64,000 nt of DNA from positions 62,001-126,000 of the forward strand of contig NZ_CP072868.1 in assembly GCF_017948245.1 (NCBI RefSeq), given 5' to 3'. Position numbers and translations under genes: made by a program. Below are positions 26,305 through 34,778 of the stretch, piece by piece. How positions within the stretch are numbered: position 1 is the first letter of the stretch; each line of letters starts with the position of its first letter. This stretch comes from Rhizobium sp. NLR16a. Its GTDB lineage: Bacteria > Pseudomonadota > Alphaproteobacteria > Rhizobiales > Rhizobiaceae. The notes beneath the pieces were generated by a model. The model was not told the origin of the DNA. It saw nothing but the letters and a program-made list of their open reading frames with translations, and did no database searches.

Positions 26305-28227
26305 CTACTTGTCCGCCTGGACCCAGACAAGCATCTCTCCAGGCGCGCGGTTGTCCCAGAGATGATAGGGCACGAAGCGTGCGGTGGCGACCCGCCTTTC
26401 GGCCGGCGCCTTGCGGTAGAGCGAATTGCCCCAATTCGATGTTTCCTCACGCTCGACCTTGAGATCGAGGGCGACGGCATCATTGAGGTCCTTCAGCACG
26501 ACGGTTTCGGCAGCCGGGAGTTCGCGGGGCAGAACGATGGCGTTGAGATCTTTGCCATTGTCCGTTGTTTCCACGCAATAGACGAGCGGACCGCGCATCA
26601 AGGCGACGCGGCCGGCATCCTGGCGCACTTTCGGATTGGCATATTGCGGGCGAAGCGCCAGCGGCAGGTAGAGGGCCACCTTATCACCGTCCGCCCATTC
26701 GCGGTCGATCCGCGCATATCCATCGCGGACATGGGCACCGAGGTCGAGCATCGCCGCGTTGACGCTGAGGGTTGCGCCCTCCGCCCAGTCCGGAATGCGC
26801 AGCGACAGCGCAAACCGGGCCGGCTTTCTCAGCCTGGCAGTGAAGGCGACGGCGCCGTCCCACGGATAGTTGGTAGCCTGTTCCAACTCCACCTCGGCGC
26901 CGTTGGCAAGCTTCAGCCGGGCGGTGCTTTCGCCGTAGAGATGCACGGCGATCTCATCATCGGCAACTGCATACATGTATGAGCCGATCGACGTCACCAG
27001 ACGGGCGATGTTCGGCGGGCAGCAGGGGCAATGGTGCCATTTCCAGCGGTGGTGCTTGCCGGCACTTTCCAGCGGGTTGTCATAGAAGAAGGTCTTGCCG
27101 TCTGTGGAAAGACCCGGCAGCGCGCCGTTATAGAGCGCCTGCTCCATGACGTCGGCATAGCGCCGGTCCGGCCCGCGCCCGAGCATGCGGCTTGCCCAGA
27201 AGACCAGACCGACAGAGGCGCAGGTTTCCGCATAAGCTGTATCATTGGGCAGGTCGTAATAATCGGTGAAGCCTTCATTGGACGCGGCCGGGCCGATGCC
27301 CCCGGTGATGTACATCTGCTTGGTGGTCAGATCGTCCCAGAGCGTTTCCAGCGCCGTTGTCAGGCTGTCGTCCTTGTATTCGGTGGCGATATCGGCCATG
27401 CCGGAATAGAGATACATGGCGCGCACAGCATGGCCGACGACCTTCGTCTGTTGGCGTACCGGCAGGTGCGCCTGGCCATATTCATAGGTCTTCTGATGGA
27501 AGTCGGCAGCGCTGCGGCCATCGCGAGCAGCCTCGGCCGTGAAGAAGTGCGGCTCGGTGCCGCGTTCGTCGATGAAGAATTTCGAGAGGTCGAGATATTT
27601 CTTCTCGCCGGTCACGCGGGCAAGTTTGACCAATGCCAGCTCGACTTCCTCATGGCCGCAATAGCCTGGTATCTGCCCCTCGCCATGACCGAAAACCTTG
27701 ATCATGTAATCGGCGTAGCGGCACATGATATCGAGCAGCTTCCGCTTGCCGGTCGCCTGATAATAGGCGACCGCGGCTTCCATGAGATGGCCGGCGCAAT
27801 AGAGCTCGTGATGGTCCCGCAGGTTGGTCCAGCGGCGGGATGGCTCGACGCGCTGGAACCAGGCGTTCAGATAGCCGTCCTTGTCCTGCATCCTTTCATA
27901 CATGTCGATGATCTCGTCGGCCCGCGCCTCGAGCTTCGGGTTCGGCCGGCGATAAAGCGAATAGGCGATCGTCTCGATCGACTTGCCGAGGTCGGAATCC
28001 CAGAACATCTGCGTCGTCCCGCCCCAGGGCTGGATGGGAATGACGACGCCCGGGCTCGGCTGGCTGACGTCGATCGCCTTCAACATCCCGGCTTCGACGC
28101 AGCGGTCGAGCAGGGTCTCGGCGGTCGAATTGCAGACGGCATCCTGCCACTTGCCCCAGAAGCCGCCGAGCTCGACATCGGGAACGGCGACGGGGCGAAA
28201 CTGGCGGTCGTTGCTTGACTTGGTCAT
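26305..28227 (-). CDS. GH127 beta-L-arabinofuranosidase-like glycoside hydrolase
   Basis: A 640-residue protein with no signal peptide, so it is cytoplasmic. Against the characterised GH127 enzyme HypBA1 the key residues are conserved: the acid/base Glu in ITGGIGPAASNEGF (E318), the zinc ligands in YAETCASVG (E334, C336), and the Cys pair in HHCPCCPPNIARL (C402-C403) that holds the nucleophile and zinc. It would release L-arabinofuranose from imported oligosaccharides. The start at 28227 (MTKSSNDRQFRPVAV) is used because the longer frame to 28290 is encoded by the RIME-like repeat. The neighbours are a complete sugar ABC transporter and a LacI regulator. Confidence 0.88.
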   Translation of the reverse strand: MTKSSNDRQFRPVAVPDVELGGFWGKWQDAVCNSTAETLLDRCVEAGMLKAIDVSQPSPGVVIPIQPWGGTTQMFWDSDLGKSIETIAYSLYRRPNPKLEARADEIIDMYERMQDKDGYLNAWFQRVEPSRRWTNLRDHHELYCAGHLMEAAVAYYQATGKRKLLDIMCRYADYMIKVFGHGEGQIPGYCGHEEVELALVKLARVTGEKKYLDLSKFFIDERGTEPHFFTAEAARDGRSAADFHQKTYEYGQAHLPVRQQTKVVGHAVRAMYLYSGMADIATEYKDDSLTTALETLWDDLTTKQMYITGGIGPAASNEGFTDYYDLPNDTAYAETCASVGLVFWASRMLGRGPDRRYADVMEQALYNGALPGLSTDGKTFFYDNPLESAGKHHRWKWHHCPCCPPNIARLVTSIGSYMYAVADDEIAVHLYGESTARLKLANGAEVELEQATNYPWDGAVAFTARLRKPARFALSLRIPDWAEGATLSVNAAMLDLGAHVRDGYARIDREWADGDKVALYLPLALRPQYANPKVRQDAGRVALMRGPLVYCVETTDNGKDLNAIVLPRELPAAETVVLKDLNDAVALDLKVEREETSNWGNSLYRKAPAERRVATARFVPYHLWDNRAPGEMLVWVQADK

Positions 28228-28242
28228 GGGCTCCACTTTCCC

Positions 28243-28358
28243 TAGAGCATGATGCCGAAAAGTGTGAGCGGTTTTTCCGGACGACATCATGCTCTAACTC
28301 TCTAATTTAGAACAGGATTCGAATTTAAGGACCGACCCGGCCTTAAATCATCCTGTTC
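28243..28358 (-). repeat. RIME-like two-palindrome repeat, copy 1
   Basis: Two palindromes form a 116-base element. The first is TAGAGCATGATG (28243-28254) with CATCATGCTCTA (28285-28296). The second is GAACAGGAT (28310-28318) with ATCCTGTTC (28350-28358), enclosing TTTAAGG/CCTTAAA. The minus strand is closely similar to 58034-58145. It resembles the rhizobial intergenic mosaic elements (RIME). It lies between a permease gene and the GH127 gene within one operon and could act as an mRNA 3'-end stabiliser or partial terminator. Confidence 0.8.
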
Positions 28359-28362
28359 GAGG

Positions 28363-29226
28363 TCATTTCACCGCGCCGGCCATCAGCCCGCGCATGTAGT
28401 AGCGTTGCAGGAGCAGGAAGACGATCAGGCAGGGGATCGTCATGACGACGACACCGGCCTGCACCGCTCCCCAGTTGATGGCGCCGAGCCGCCCGGCGCG
28501 GACCGCCGTCATCAGCACCGGCAGGGTGTATTTCTCATTGCTGGAAAGCAGCACGAGCGCGGCGAGAAACTCGTTCCACGCATTGAGGAAGGCAAAGATC
28601 GCCACCGTCGCGACGCCTGGAAGTACCAGCGGCAACAGAACGCGCGCCAGCAGCCTGAGGTCGCGCGCGCCGTCGATGCGGGCGGCCTCTTCGATCTCCT
28701 TCGGCACAGCATCGAAGGCGTTCCGCATCATGAAGACGGAGAAGGGCAGCTGCAGCGTCACATAGACGAGCGTCAGCCCGAGCAGCGAATTGTTGAGGCC
28801 GAGTTTTGCCAGGATGATGAAGAGCGGCGTCAGGATCGACTGGAACGGGATCATCAGCGTGGCGATGATCAGCACAAAGAGTGCATTCTTCATCGGAAAC
28901 CGGTAACGCGAGAAACCGTAGCCGGCGAGCAGGCTGACGACGACGGTCAGCACGACGGTCGCCACCGAAACGAACAGCGAATTGATCATGTGCTGCCAGA
29001 TGCCGGCCCCGAACGTATCGAGCAGCGCATAGGCATCGAAGCTGACGCCGGATGTCGGCCACGGCGGCAAGGGCGGCAGGCTGGCTTCGGTACCCGGCCG
29101 GAAGGAGGCGAGCAGCGTGATCGCGAAGGGCGCCAGGAAAAAGATCGAGATGGCGATGCCGGTGAGATGATAGGCCGATTTCGTACGGATGGCCTTGCGG
29201 GCGCGGCGTTGCCTTGACGTCGTCAT
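28363..29226 (-). CDS. carbohydrate ABC transporter permease (MalG/UgpE type)
   Basis: A 287-residue inner-membrane permease with six predicted membrane segments and the binding-protein-dependent transport signature EEAARIDGARDLRLLARVLLP (about residues 180-200), the loop that contacts the ATPase. It starts by overlapping the stop of the upstream permease gene (ATGA). It pairs with that permease and the ATPase at the end of the operon. Confidence 0.92.
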   Translation of the reverse strand: MTTSRQRRARKAIRTKSAYHLTGIAISIFFLAPFAITLLASFRPGTEASLPPLPPWPTSGVSFDAYALLDTFGAGIWQHMINSLFVSVATVVLTVVVSLLAGYGFSRYRFPMKNALFVLIIATLMIPFQSILTPLFIILAKLGLNNSLLGLTLVYVTLQLPFSVFMMRNAFDAVPKEIEEAARIDGARDLRLLARVLLPLVLPGVATVAIFAFLNAWNEFLAALVLLSSNEKYTLPVLMTAVRAGRLGAINWGAVQAGVVVMTIPCLIVFLLLQRYYMRGLMAGAVK

Positions 29227-30143
29227 GGACGCTCCTCCCCGACGCGAAGCAGCCAGAGCTGCACGATGCTGATGGCGACCAGGATGGCGAGAAGCGCGAT
29301 CGAAAGCGCTGCGCCGTAACCGAGATTGAACGAAACGAAGGACTGGTTGAAGATGTAATAGACCACCGAGATCATCTTGTTCTGCGGTCCACCGGCCGTC
29401 ATGATGTAGAACTGGTCGAAGGCGAGGATCGAGCCGGTGACCGAGACGATCAACGCCAGCGCGATCGTCTTACGCATCAGCGGCAGCGTCAGATGCCGGA
29501 AACGTTGCCAGCGGCCGGCGCCGTCGATGCGGGCTGCCTCCGTCAGCTCGGACGGAATGGCCTGCAGCCCGGTCAGCAGAATGATCATGGTGAAGCCGGC
29601 GATCTTCCAGACGACCATCACCACAACAGTCAGGAAGGCTGTGTCGAAGGTCGCAAGCAGATTGGGGCTCTTTTCCAGAAGACCGAGTGCCTTCAAGGCC
29701 GGGCCGATGAAACCGCTATCGACATTGGCAAGCCAGACCCAGAGCAGCGAGGCTGTGGCAAGGCCGACCACAACAGGCAGGAAGATGATCGTGCGGTAGG
29801 CGCTGACGAACTGCCTATCCCTCTCGACGAAGATGGCCAGCGGAAAGGCGATGGCGAAGATCGCGATGGTGACGATCACGGTGTAATAGGCGGTGAAATT
29901 CAGTGCCGCCATGAAACGAGTATCGTTGAACATGCGGAAATAATTGTTGAAGCCGATCCAGCGCGACGCTCCCATCAGCGGCCAGTTATGAAGGCTCATC
30001 CACCCAGTGAAGAGAACCGGCATGACGAAGAAGACGATGACCAGCGCCATCGCCGGCGCGATGTAGGCAAGGCCGCGCCAGTTGGATCTGCGCCGACGCT
30101 TGCGCCGAGGCAATAGGGTCTCTGAACCGGAACCGGTCATCAA
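29223..30143 (-). CDS. carbohydrate ABC transporter permease (MalF/UgpA type)
   Basis: A 306-residue inner-membrane permease. The N-terminus is strongly basic (PRRKRRRRSN) and is followed by six hydrophobic segments. The EAA loop ELTEAARIDGAGRWQRFRHLT is near residue 205. It forms the heterodimeric channel with the permease encoded immediately downstream. The ATG two codons later is an alternative start. Confidence 0.92.
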   Translation of the reverse strand: MMTGSGSETLLPRRKRRRRSNWRGLAYIAPAMALVIVFFVMPVLFTGWMSLHNWPLMGASRWIGFNNYFRMFNDTRFMAALNFTAYYTVIVTIAIFAIAFPLAIFVERDRQFVSAYRTIIFLPVVVGLATASLLWVWLANVDSGFIGPALKALGLLEKSPNLLATFDTAFLTVVVMVVWKIAGFTMIILLTGLQAIPSELTEAARIDGAGRWQRFRHLTLPLMRKTIALALIVSVTGSILAFDQFYIMTAGGPQNKMISVVYYIFNQSFVSFNLGYGAALSIALLAILVAISIVQLWLLRVGEERP

Positions 30144-30213
30144 TCGCTCCGCATCTGTCTATGGAAATTGGCCGGGAAGCTGCCACCGCTCCCCGGCCGC
30201 GGCCTTGGGAGAG

Positions 30214-31452
30214 TTATTGGCCGCTATCGATGATCGACTGCATTTCCGACTGGGCGCTGGAGAACGCACCGTCGACGTCGTCGCCGAAGATCGCCGCGTT
30301 GGTGAAGCTTGCCCACGGACCATTGGCGCTGTTGATGAGGTCGTTGAACTGCAGCGTATAAGGGGTCTTGGCGACACTGATCGCCTTGAGGCCGACTTGC
30401 ATTCGCGGGTCGAGGCCCTCAAGCACCTTGTCGGCGATGTCGCCGCGTGTCGGTAGGCTGCCATATTTCGCCATGATCTTCTGGCCGTCCATCGAATAGA
30501 TATATTCAAGGAACTCCTTCACCGCGTCGATCTTCTTCGTGCCCTTGGTAATGACGAAGTTGTCGCCGCCGGCAAAGGACGACGGCTTGCCGTCGACGCC
30601 GGGAATGAGGGTCACGCCGAAATTGATCTCGGGATGCTGAGTCACCAGTGTGCCGATAGCGAAGGCACCGAGGCTTTGCTGGCCGATCTTGCCATTGGTG
30701 AAGGTCAGGAAGTTCGTACCGTTGTCGCTGGCCGCACCCGCCGGCACCAGGTCCTTCTTGACCATGTTGCGGTAGATATCGACGGCCTTGCGCATCTGAG
30801 GCGTATCGAGCGTCGCTTTCTTGCCGTCGGCCGACAGGATATCGGCGCCGGCACCCCAGGTGAGCGGGGTGAAGGTGAAGATCATGCAGCCGCCACAGCC
30901 GCCGCCGGAGAAATAGAAGCCGTAGGTATCGTCACCGAGAGCCCGGATCTTCTCCCCATTGGCGGTGATTTCGTCCCAGTTATCAGGCGCCTTTTCCGGG
31001 TCGAGACCGGCCTTCTTGTAGAGATCCTTGTTCCAGGCGAAGACCGATGTTTCGACGGAAAGCGGCAGCCCGTAAATCTTGTCCTGATAGGTGCCGAGGC
31101 GGACATGCGACGGCGAAAGCGAGTTGAAATAGGGAAGCGACTTCGCCCAATCCGTCAGGTCTTCCAGCTGTCCGGCCGCGGCAAAGGCAGGATTGTAGAT
31201 GAGGTCCATCGACAGGGCATCTGGCGCCTGTCCGCCGGCGATTGCCGTCGCATATTTCTGCACCAGCTCGGAGAACGGCACTTCGGTCATCACGACCTTG
31301 TTCTCATGGCTGGAATTATAGGCTTCGACGACCTTCTTAAAGGCATCGCCAATCCCCGATCGGACCCACATTTCGACGTTCTCGGCAGCCGATGCAGCCG
31401 ACACCAGGCACAAGGTAGCGATGCCGGTCGCCGCCAATAGACGCTTGATCAT
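30214..31452 (-). CDS. sugar ABC transporter substrate-binding protein
   Basis: A 412-residue periplasmic binding protein of the extracellular solute-binding family 1. Its signal peptide is MIKRLLAATGIATLCLVSAA with cleavage near ASAAE. The start at 31452 has a very strong ribosome site (GGGAGGAG). The segment SGGGCGGCMIFTFTPLTWGAG is unusual for its clustered cysteines. Substrate inferred from the neighbouring GH127 enzyme: an L-arabinofuranose-containing oligosaccharide or a derived sugar. Confidence 0.9.
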   Translation of the reverse strand: MIKRLLAATGIATLCLVSAASAAENVEMWVRSGIGDAFKKVVEAYNSSHENKVVMTEVPFSELVQKYATAIAGGQAPDALSMDLIYNPAFAAAGQLEDLTDWAKSLPYFNSLSPSHVRLGTYQDKIYGLPLSVETSVFAWNKDLYKKAGLDPEKAPDNWDEITANGEKIRALGDDTYGFYFSGGGCGGCMIFTFTPLTWGAGADILSADGKKATLDTPQMRKAVDIYRNMVKKDLVPAGAASDNGTNFLTFTNGKIGQQSLGAFAIGTLVTQHPEINFGVTLIPGVDGKPSSFAGGDNFVITKGTKKIDAVKEFLEYIYSMDGQKIMAKYGSLPTRGDIADKVLEGLDPRMQVGLKAISVAKTPYTLQFNDLINSANGPWASFTNAAIFGDDVDGAFSSAQSEMQSIIDSGQ

Positions 31453-31506
31453 GACACTCCTCCCAATATGGCGCATCTCCTCGCGCCTTGTTCATTTCCC
31501 TGATTA

Positions 31507-32529
31507 TCATTCCTCGGGGGTCCTACCTCCGCATGACCGCCGGACGACGAGCCGGCAGGGCAACTTCCTCACTCCCGGCTCGACAGGCCGTCCTTCCGCA
31601 AGCGCCAGCACCGTCAATCCGGCCTGCCGCCCCAACTCCTTCAGCTCCATATCCACCGTCGTCAGCGGCGGCCGCGTCTGGGCCGCGACAATCTCCCAAT
31701 TGTCGAAGCCGATCACCGAGACGTCCTGCGGCACCTTGACGCCGCGCTCGCGCAGCGCATCCACCGCACCCCGGGCGATCTGGTCGTTGCCGCAGAAGAG
31801 CGCATCCGGTTTTTCTCCCGGCCTCTTCCAGAGCTGTTCGACCGCCTCATGGCCCCAGCTTTCCGACCAGACGCCATAGAGCACCGGCTCGCGGTGGCCC
31901 GCTACCTGATGATAGGCGCCGGCCCGCTCCCGCACCGAAAAGAACTCTTCCGGCCCGGTGATATGGGCAATCCGCCGCCGCCCGATCGTCGCGAGCCATT
32001 CCACCGCCAGCCTCGCACCCTGTTCATCATCCGAACGAAACGTAACGCTGTTCTGCGTCCCCTCCGTAAAGGCGTAGACGACAGGCACATGCAAATTCGA
32101 CAGGTCGACGGGCAGACGTTTGTCCAGCCGCTTGCCGGTTGCAATGATTCCGTCGACCTGCTTGTCCAGCATCGCGTCGACATGGATCTGGGCGAGCGCC
32201 GGATCGTCTTCGATGGCGCACAGGAAAACTGAAACGCCATGATCGACGAGAGCGTCAGAAATGCCCGCCATCACAGGCAGCGTGAAACGGCCGTAAGTGT
32301 CGTTCGTCAGCAGCCCGATGGTGAAACTGCGTTTGCTGAGAAGACCTCTCGCCAGCGCATTCGGCCGATATCCGATTTCGCCGGCGATCCGCTTCACCCG
32401 CTCGCGTGTTTCCGCTCCCATCCGACCGGTGTCGTTGAGCGCCTTCGACGCCGTCGAGATGCTCACGCCGGCAGCCGACGCCACCTCATGGATGGTGATC
32501 CTGCCCCTTTTTCCTCCCGATATGTTCAG
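31507..32529 (-). CDS. LacI-family transcriptional regulator
   Basis: A 340-residue repressor. A helix-turn-helix (ITIHEVASAAGVSISTASKAL) lies at the N-terminus, followed by the hinge (YRPNALARGL) and a periplasmic-binding-protein-like effector domain. The start is not a normal codon. The only strong ribosome site, AAGGAGGAAGG (32541-32531), is followed by CTG at 32529, which places the helix-turn-helix at the usual distance. ATG at 32607 or 32694 would add 26 or 55 residues encoded by the operator region. First gene of the sugar operon and probably autoregulated. Confidence 0.85.
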   Translation of the reverse strand: MNISGGKRGRITIHEVASAAGVSISTASKALNDTGRMGAETRERVKRIAGEIGYRPNALARGLLSKRSFTIGLLTNDTYGRFTLPVMAGISDALVDHGVSVFLCAIEDDPALAQIHVDAMLDKQVDGIIATGKRLDKRLPVDLSNLHVPVVYAFTEGTQNSVTFRSDDEQGARLAVEWLATIGRRRIAHITGPEEFFSVRERAGAYHQVAGHREPVLYGVWSESWGHEAVEQLWKRPGEKPDALFCGNDQIARGAVDALRERGVKVPQDVSVIGFDNWEIVAAQTRPPLTTVDMELKELGRQAGLTVLALAEGRPVEPGVRKLPCRLVVRRSCGGRTPEE

Positions 32530-32552
32530 GCCTTCCTCCTTCTGAATTGGTT

Positions 32553-32570
32553 TGAGAAAAGCTTTTACCA
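32553..32570 (-). promoter_or_regulatory. LacI-type operator, proximal copy
   Basis: TGAGAAAAGCTTTTACCA on the plus strand, a near-palindrome centred on AAAAGCTTTT. It shares the left arm TGAGAAAAG and the TTTT arm with the copy at 32585-32602. The centres are 32 bases apart, about three helical turns, on one DNA face. A TTGACA (minus strand, 32583-32578) lies between the two. Confidence 0.6.
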
Positions 32571-32584
32571 ATCCCTCTGTCAAG

Positions 32585-32602
32585 TGAGAAAAGGTTTTCT
32601 CA
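32585..32602 (-). promoter_or_regulatory. LacI-type operator, distal copy
   Basis: TGAGAAAAGGTTTTCTCA, with perfect eight-base arms (TGAGAAAA/TTTTCTCA) around GG. It lies just upstream of the TTGACA of the regulator promoter. Together with the proximal copy this gives the paired-operator arrangement expected for a dimer or tetramer that represses its own operon. Confidence 0.65.
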
Positions 32603-32757
32603 TGCATTTCGAGAGACGGAGCAGTGAGGCGTGGATCGCAGGAAGGAAGGCGTGGAAACGGCCGATGCGAATCCATGGGACCGCATTGCGTCATTCGCCC
32701 CTAGAGGGCAGCGCTGATAATCTTATCCAGCTAATGAGTACGAACAACAATCGGCGT

Positions 32758-32781
32758 CAGAACCTCCGATGGGAGGTTCTG
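32758..32781 (-). terminator. stable hairpin downstream of hemA
   Basis: CAGAACCTCC (32758-32767) pairs perfectly with GGAGGTTCTG (32772-32781) around GATG. It lies 34 bases beyond the hemA stop. Neither strand shows a good U-tract, so it may be a transcript-end stabiliser or a Rho-assisted terminator. Confidence 0.5.
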
Positions 32782-32814
32782 ATTCGTCGCGTGAGAACCC
32801 AGGCGATCGTTAGA

Positions 32815-34029
32815 TCAGGCGACGTGCCTTGCCAGCGCGCAGCGCGACCAAAGCGAATGCAGGGCGTCGACCAGATGGGCGATATCGGCGTCGGAATGCA
32901 GCGGTGTCGGCGTGATGCGCAGCCGCTCGGTCTTCTTCGGCACGGTGGGATAGTTGATCGGCTGGACATAGACGCCGCAATTGTCGAGCAGCAGGTCGGA
33001 GATCCACTTGCACTTGGCGGCATCGCCGACCATCACCGGCACGATATGGCTGGGATTGTGCATATGCGGAATGCCGCGCTGGTCGAGCAGCGCGCGCAGC
33101 TTGCGCACCCGGTCCTGATGGCGTGCGCGCTCGAACTGGCTGACCTTCAGGTGCTGGATCGAGGCGACCGCACCGGCGGCGAGCGCCGGCGGCAGCGCCG
33201 TGGTGAAGATGAAGCCGGAGGCGAACGAGCGGATGAAATCGCACAGCGCCGCCGAGGCGGCGATATAGCCGCCCATCACCCCGAAGGCCTTGCCGAGCGT
33301 GCCCTCGATCACCGTCAGCCGGTCCATCAGCCCCTCGCGCTCGGCAATGCCGCCGCCGCGCGGGCCGTACATGCCGACCGCATGCACCTCGTCGAGATAG
33401 GTCATCGCGCCGTATTTGTCGGCGAGATCGCAGATCTCCCTGATCGGGGCGATGTCACCATCCATCGAATAGACGCTCTCGAAGGCGATCAGCTTCGGCG
33501 CCTGCGGATCGGCGGCGGCGAGCTTGGCTTCGAGATCGGCGACGTCATTGTGTTTCCAGATCACCTTGTCGCACTTGGCATGGCGGATGCCTTCGATCAT
33601 CGAGGCATGGTTGAGCGCATCGGAGAAGATGATCAGGCCGGGGATTTTCGCGCCGAGCGTGCCGAGCGCCGCCCAGTTGGAGACATAGCCGGAGGTGAAG
33701 ATCAGTGCGGATTCCTTGCCGTGCAGATCGGCAAGCTCACGCTCGAGCAGGACGTGGTAATGGTTGGTGCCAGAAATATTCCGGGTGCCTCCCGCACCCG
33801 CGCCACAGTGGTCGATGGCGGCCTTCATCGCCTCGATCACCTTCGGGTTCTGGCCCATGCCGAGATAGTCGTTGGAGCACCAGACCGTGACTTCCTTCTC
33901 GCCATCGGCCGTATGGCGCGTCGCCCGCGGGAAATTGCCGCGGTGACGCTCGAGATCGGCAAAAACGCGGTAGCGGCCCTCGGCATGAAGCCCGTCCAGC
34001 TCGTTTTTGAAAAATGCTTCGAAATCCAT
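32815..34029 (-). CDS. hemA: 5-aminolevulinate synthase
   Basis: Condenses glycine and succinyl-CoA to 5-aminolevulinate, the C4 (Shemin) route that opens tetrapyrrole synthesis in alphaproteobacteria; in legume symbionts it also supports heme for bacteroid respiration. The 404-residue PLP enzyme starts [20 protein letters not shown], with the PLP-binding lysine in [14 protein letters not shown] and the substrate segment [18 protein letters not shown] second ATG three bases earlier (34032) is equally possible. It stands alone on the strand and also feeds the cobalamin pathway represented by cobS/cobT. Confidence 0.97.
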   Translation of the reverse strand: MDFEAFFKNELDGLHAEGRYRVFADLERHRGNFPRATRHTADGEKEVTVWCSNDYLGMGQNPKVIEAMKAAIDHCGAGAGGTRNISGTNHYHVLLERELADLHGKESALIFTSGYVSNWAALGTLGAKIPGLIIFSDALNHASMIEGIRHAKCDKVIWKHNDVADLEAKLAAADPQAPKLIAFESVYSMDGDIAPIREICDLADKYGAMTYLDEVHAVGMYGPRGGGIAEREGLMDRLTVIEGTLGKAFGVMGGYIAASAALCDFIRSFASGFIFTTALPPALAAGAVASIQHLKVSQFERARHQDRVRKLRALLDQRGIPHMHNPSHIVPVMVGDAAKCKWISDLLLDNCGVYVQPINYPTVPKKTERLRITPTPLHSDADIAHLVDALHSLWSRCALARHVA

Positions 34030-34354
34030 CATATGCTCCAGTATCACGCGGCCGTTCTTGCCGATCGGACGTCCGCGCGTCAATGCTTACCCTTTGCTTT
34101 AACATCAACTGCGGCAAAAGGCCCAGATTTTTGAATGATTCCAGATAAAAAATATGGGCGCAATCATCCGTGAGTTTGATAGGGCGCAGCGCGATGGAAA
34201 TCGCAAAACCACAGGCCCCGCGACGACACTCGTCCTGCAAAAAAATCGCGGCACTGGTGGACAACCCTTTCTTCCGACATAGTTTTCGGGCTAGCGTGCC
34301 AAAAAAACAATAGGGACGGCCTATGCCCATTGGGCGATAACCCAGGAGAAAGAG
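34030..34354. other. intergenic region between hemA and the lipoprotein gene
   Basis: About 325 bases between divergent genes. It should hold both promoters. I looked for an FNR/FixK-type site (TTGAT-N4-ATCAA) because rhizobial hemA genes can be oxygen-regulated, and found only a half site (TTGAT on the minus strand near 34109). The right end has the ribosome site AGGAGAAAGAG of the next gene. Confidence 0.45.
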
Positions 34355-34612
34355 ATGAAAAAAGCTGTCATACTCGCATTGATCGGCCTGTCAGTCGCAA
34401 GCTGCACGCCGACCCAGCAGGGTGCCGGTATTGGTGCTGCATCCGGCGCCGTCATTGGCGGCGCAGTGACCGGGAATGTCCGAGGTGCTGCGGTCGGAGC
34501 CGCCATCGGCGGCGTGTCGGGCGCCCTGATCGGCAGCGTCGCGGAACAGCCCGGCCAGTGCTACTATCGCGACCGCTACGGCCGCCGTTACATCGATGCT
34601 TGCCCGCGCTGA
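34355..34612 (+). CDS. glycine-zipper lipoprotein
   Basis: An 85-residue envelope protein. The lipobox VASC (Cys17) predicts a lipid anchor. The mature part has two Gly-zipper helices (GAGIGAASGAVIGGAV and GAAVGAAIGGVSGALIG) like those of the Rickettsia 17-kDa antigen/SlyB family, then a Tyr/Arg tail with two cysteines. It sits directly upstream of tamA-tamB but has its own terminator. Its role is probably outer-membrane integrity. Confidence 0.8.
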   Translation: MKKAVILALIGLSVASCTPTQQGAGIGAASGAVIGGAVTGNVRGAAVGAAIGGVSGALIGSVAEQPGQCYYRDRYGRRYIDACPR

Positions 34613-34638
34613 GGGCGCTGACAAACGGCAAAACAGGA

Positions 34639-34666
34639 AATCCCGGCCACACATCCGGGATTTTTT
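34639..34666 (+). terminator. intrinsic terminator of the lipoprotein gene
   Basis: AATCCCGG (34639-34646) pairs with CCGGGATT (34655-34662) and continues into a T run. It separates the lipoprotein gene from tamA. Confidence 0.85.
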
Positions 34667-34778
34667 GTACCGAATTAGCGCGTGGGCAATTTAAAATGGT
34701 ACACCCTGCGCGATTTTGCCGCTAAGCTGTTCACGGCTGGGCAACGAAGCTTCATGTAGGCGTAACCAAAAGCAGCGG

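Noticed and set aside
34030..34354. FNR/FixK box upstream of hemA
   Set aside because: Only one half site (TTGAT) is present, with no ATCAA at the required spacing.
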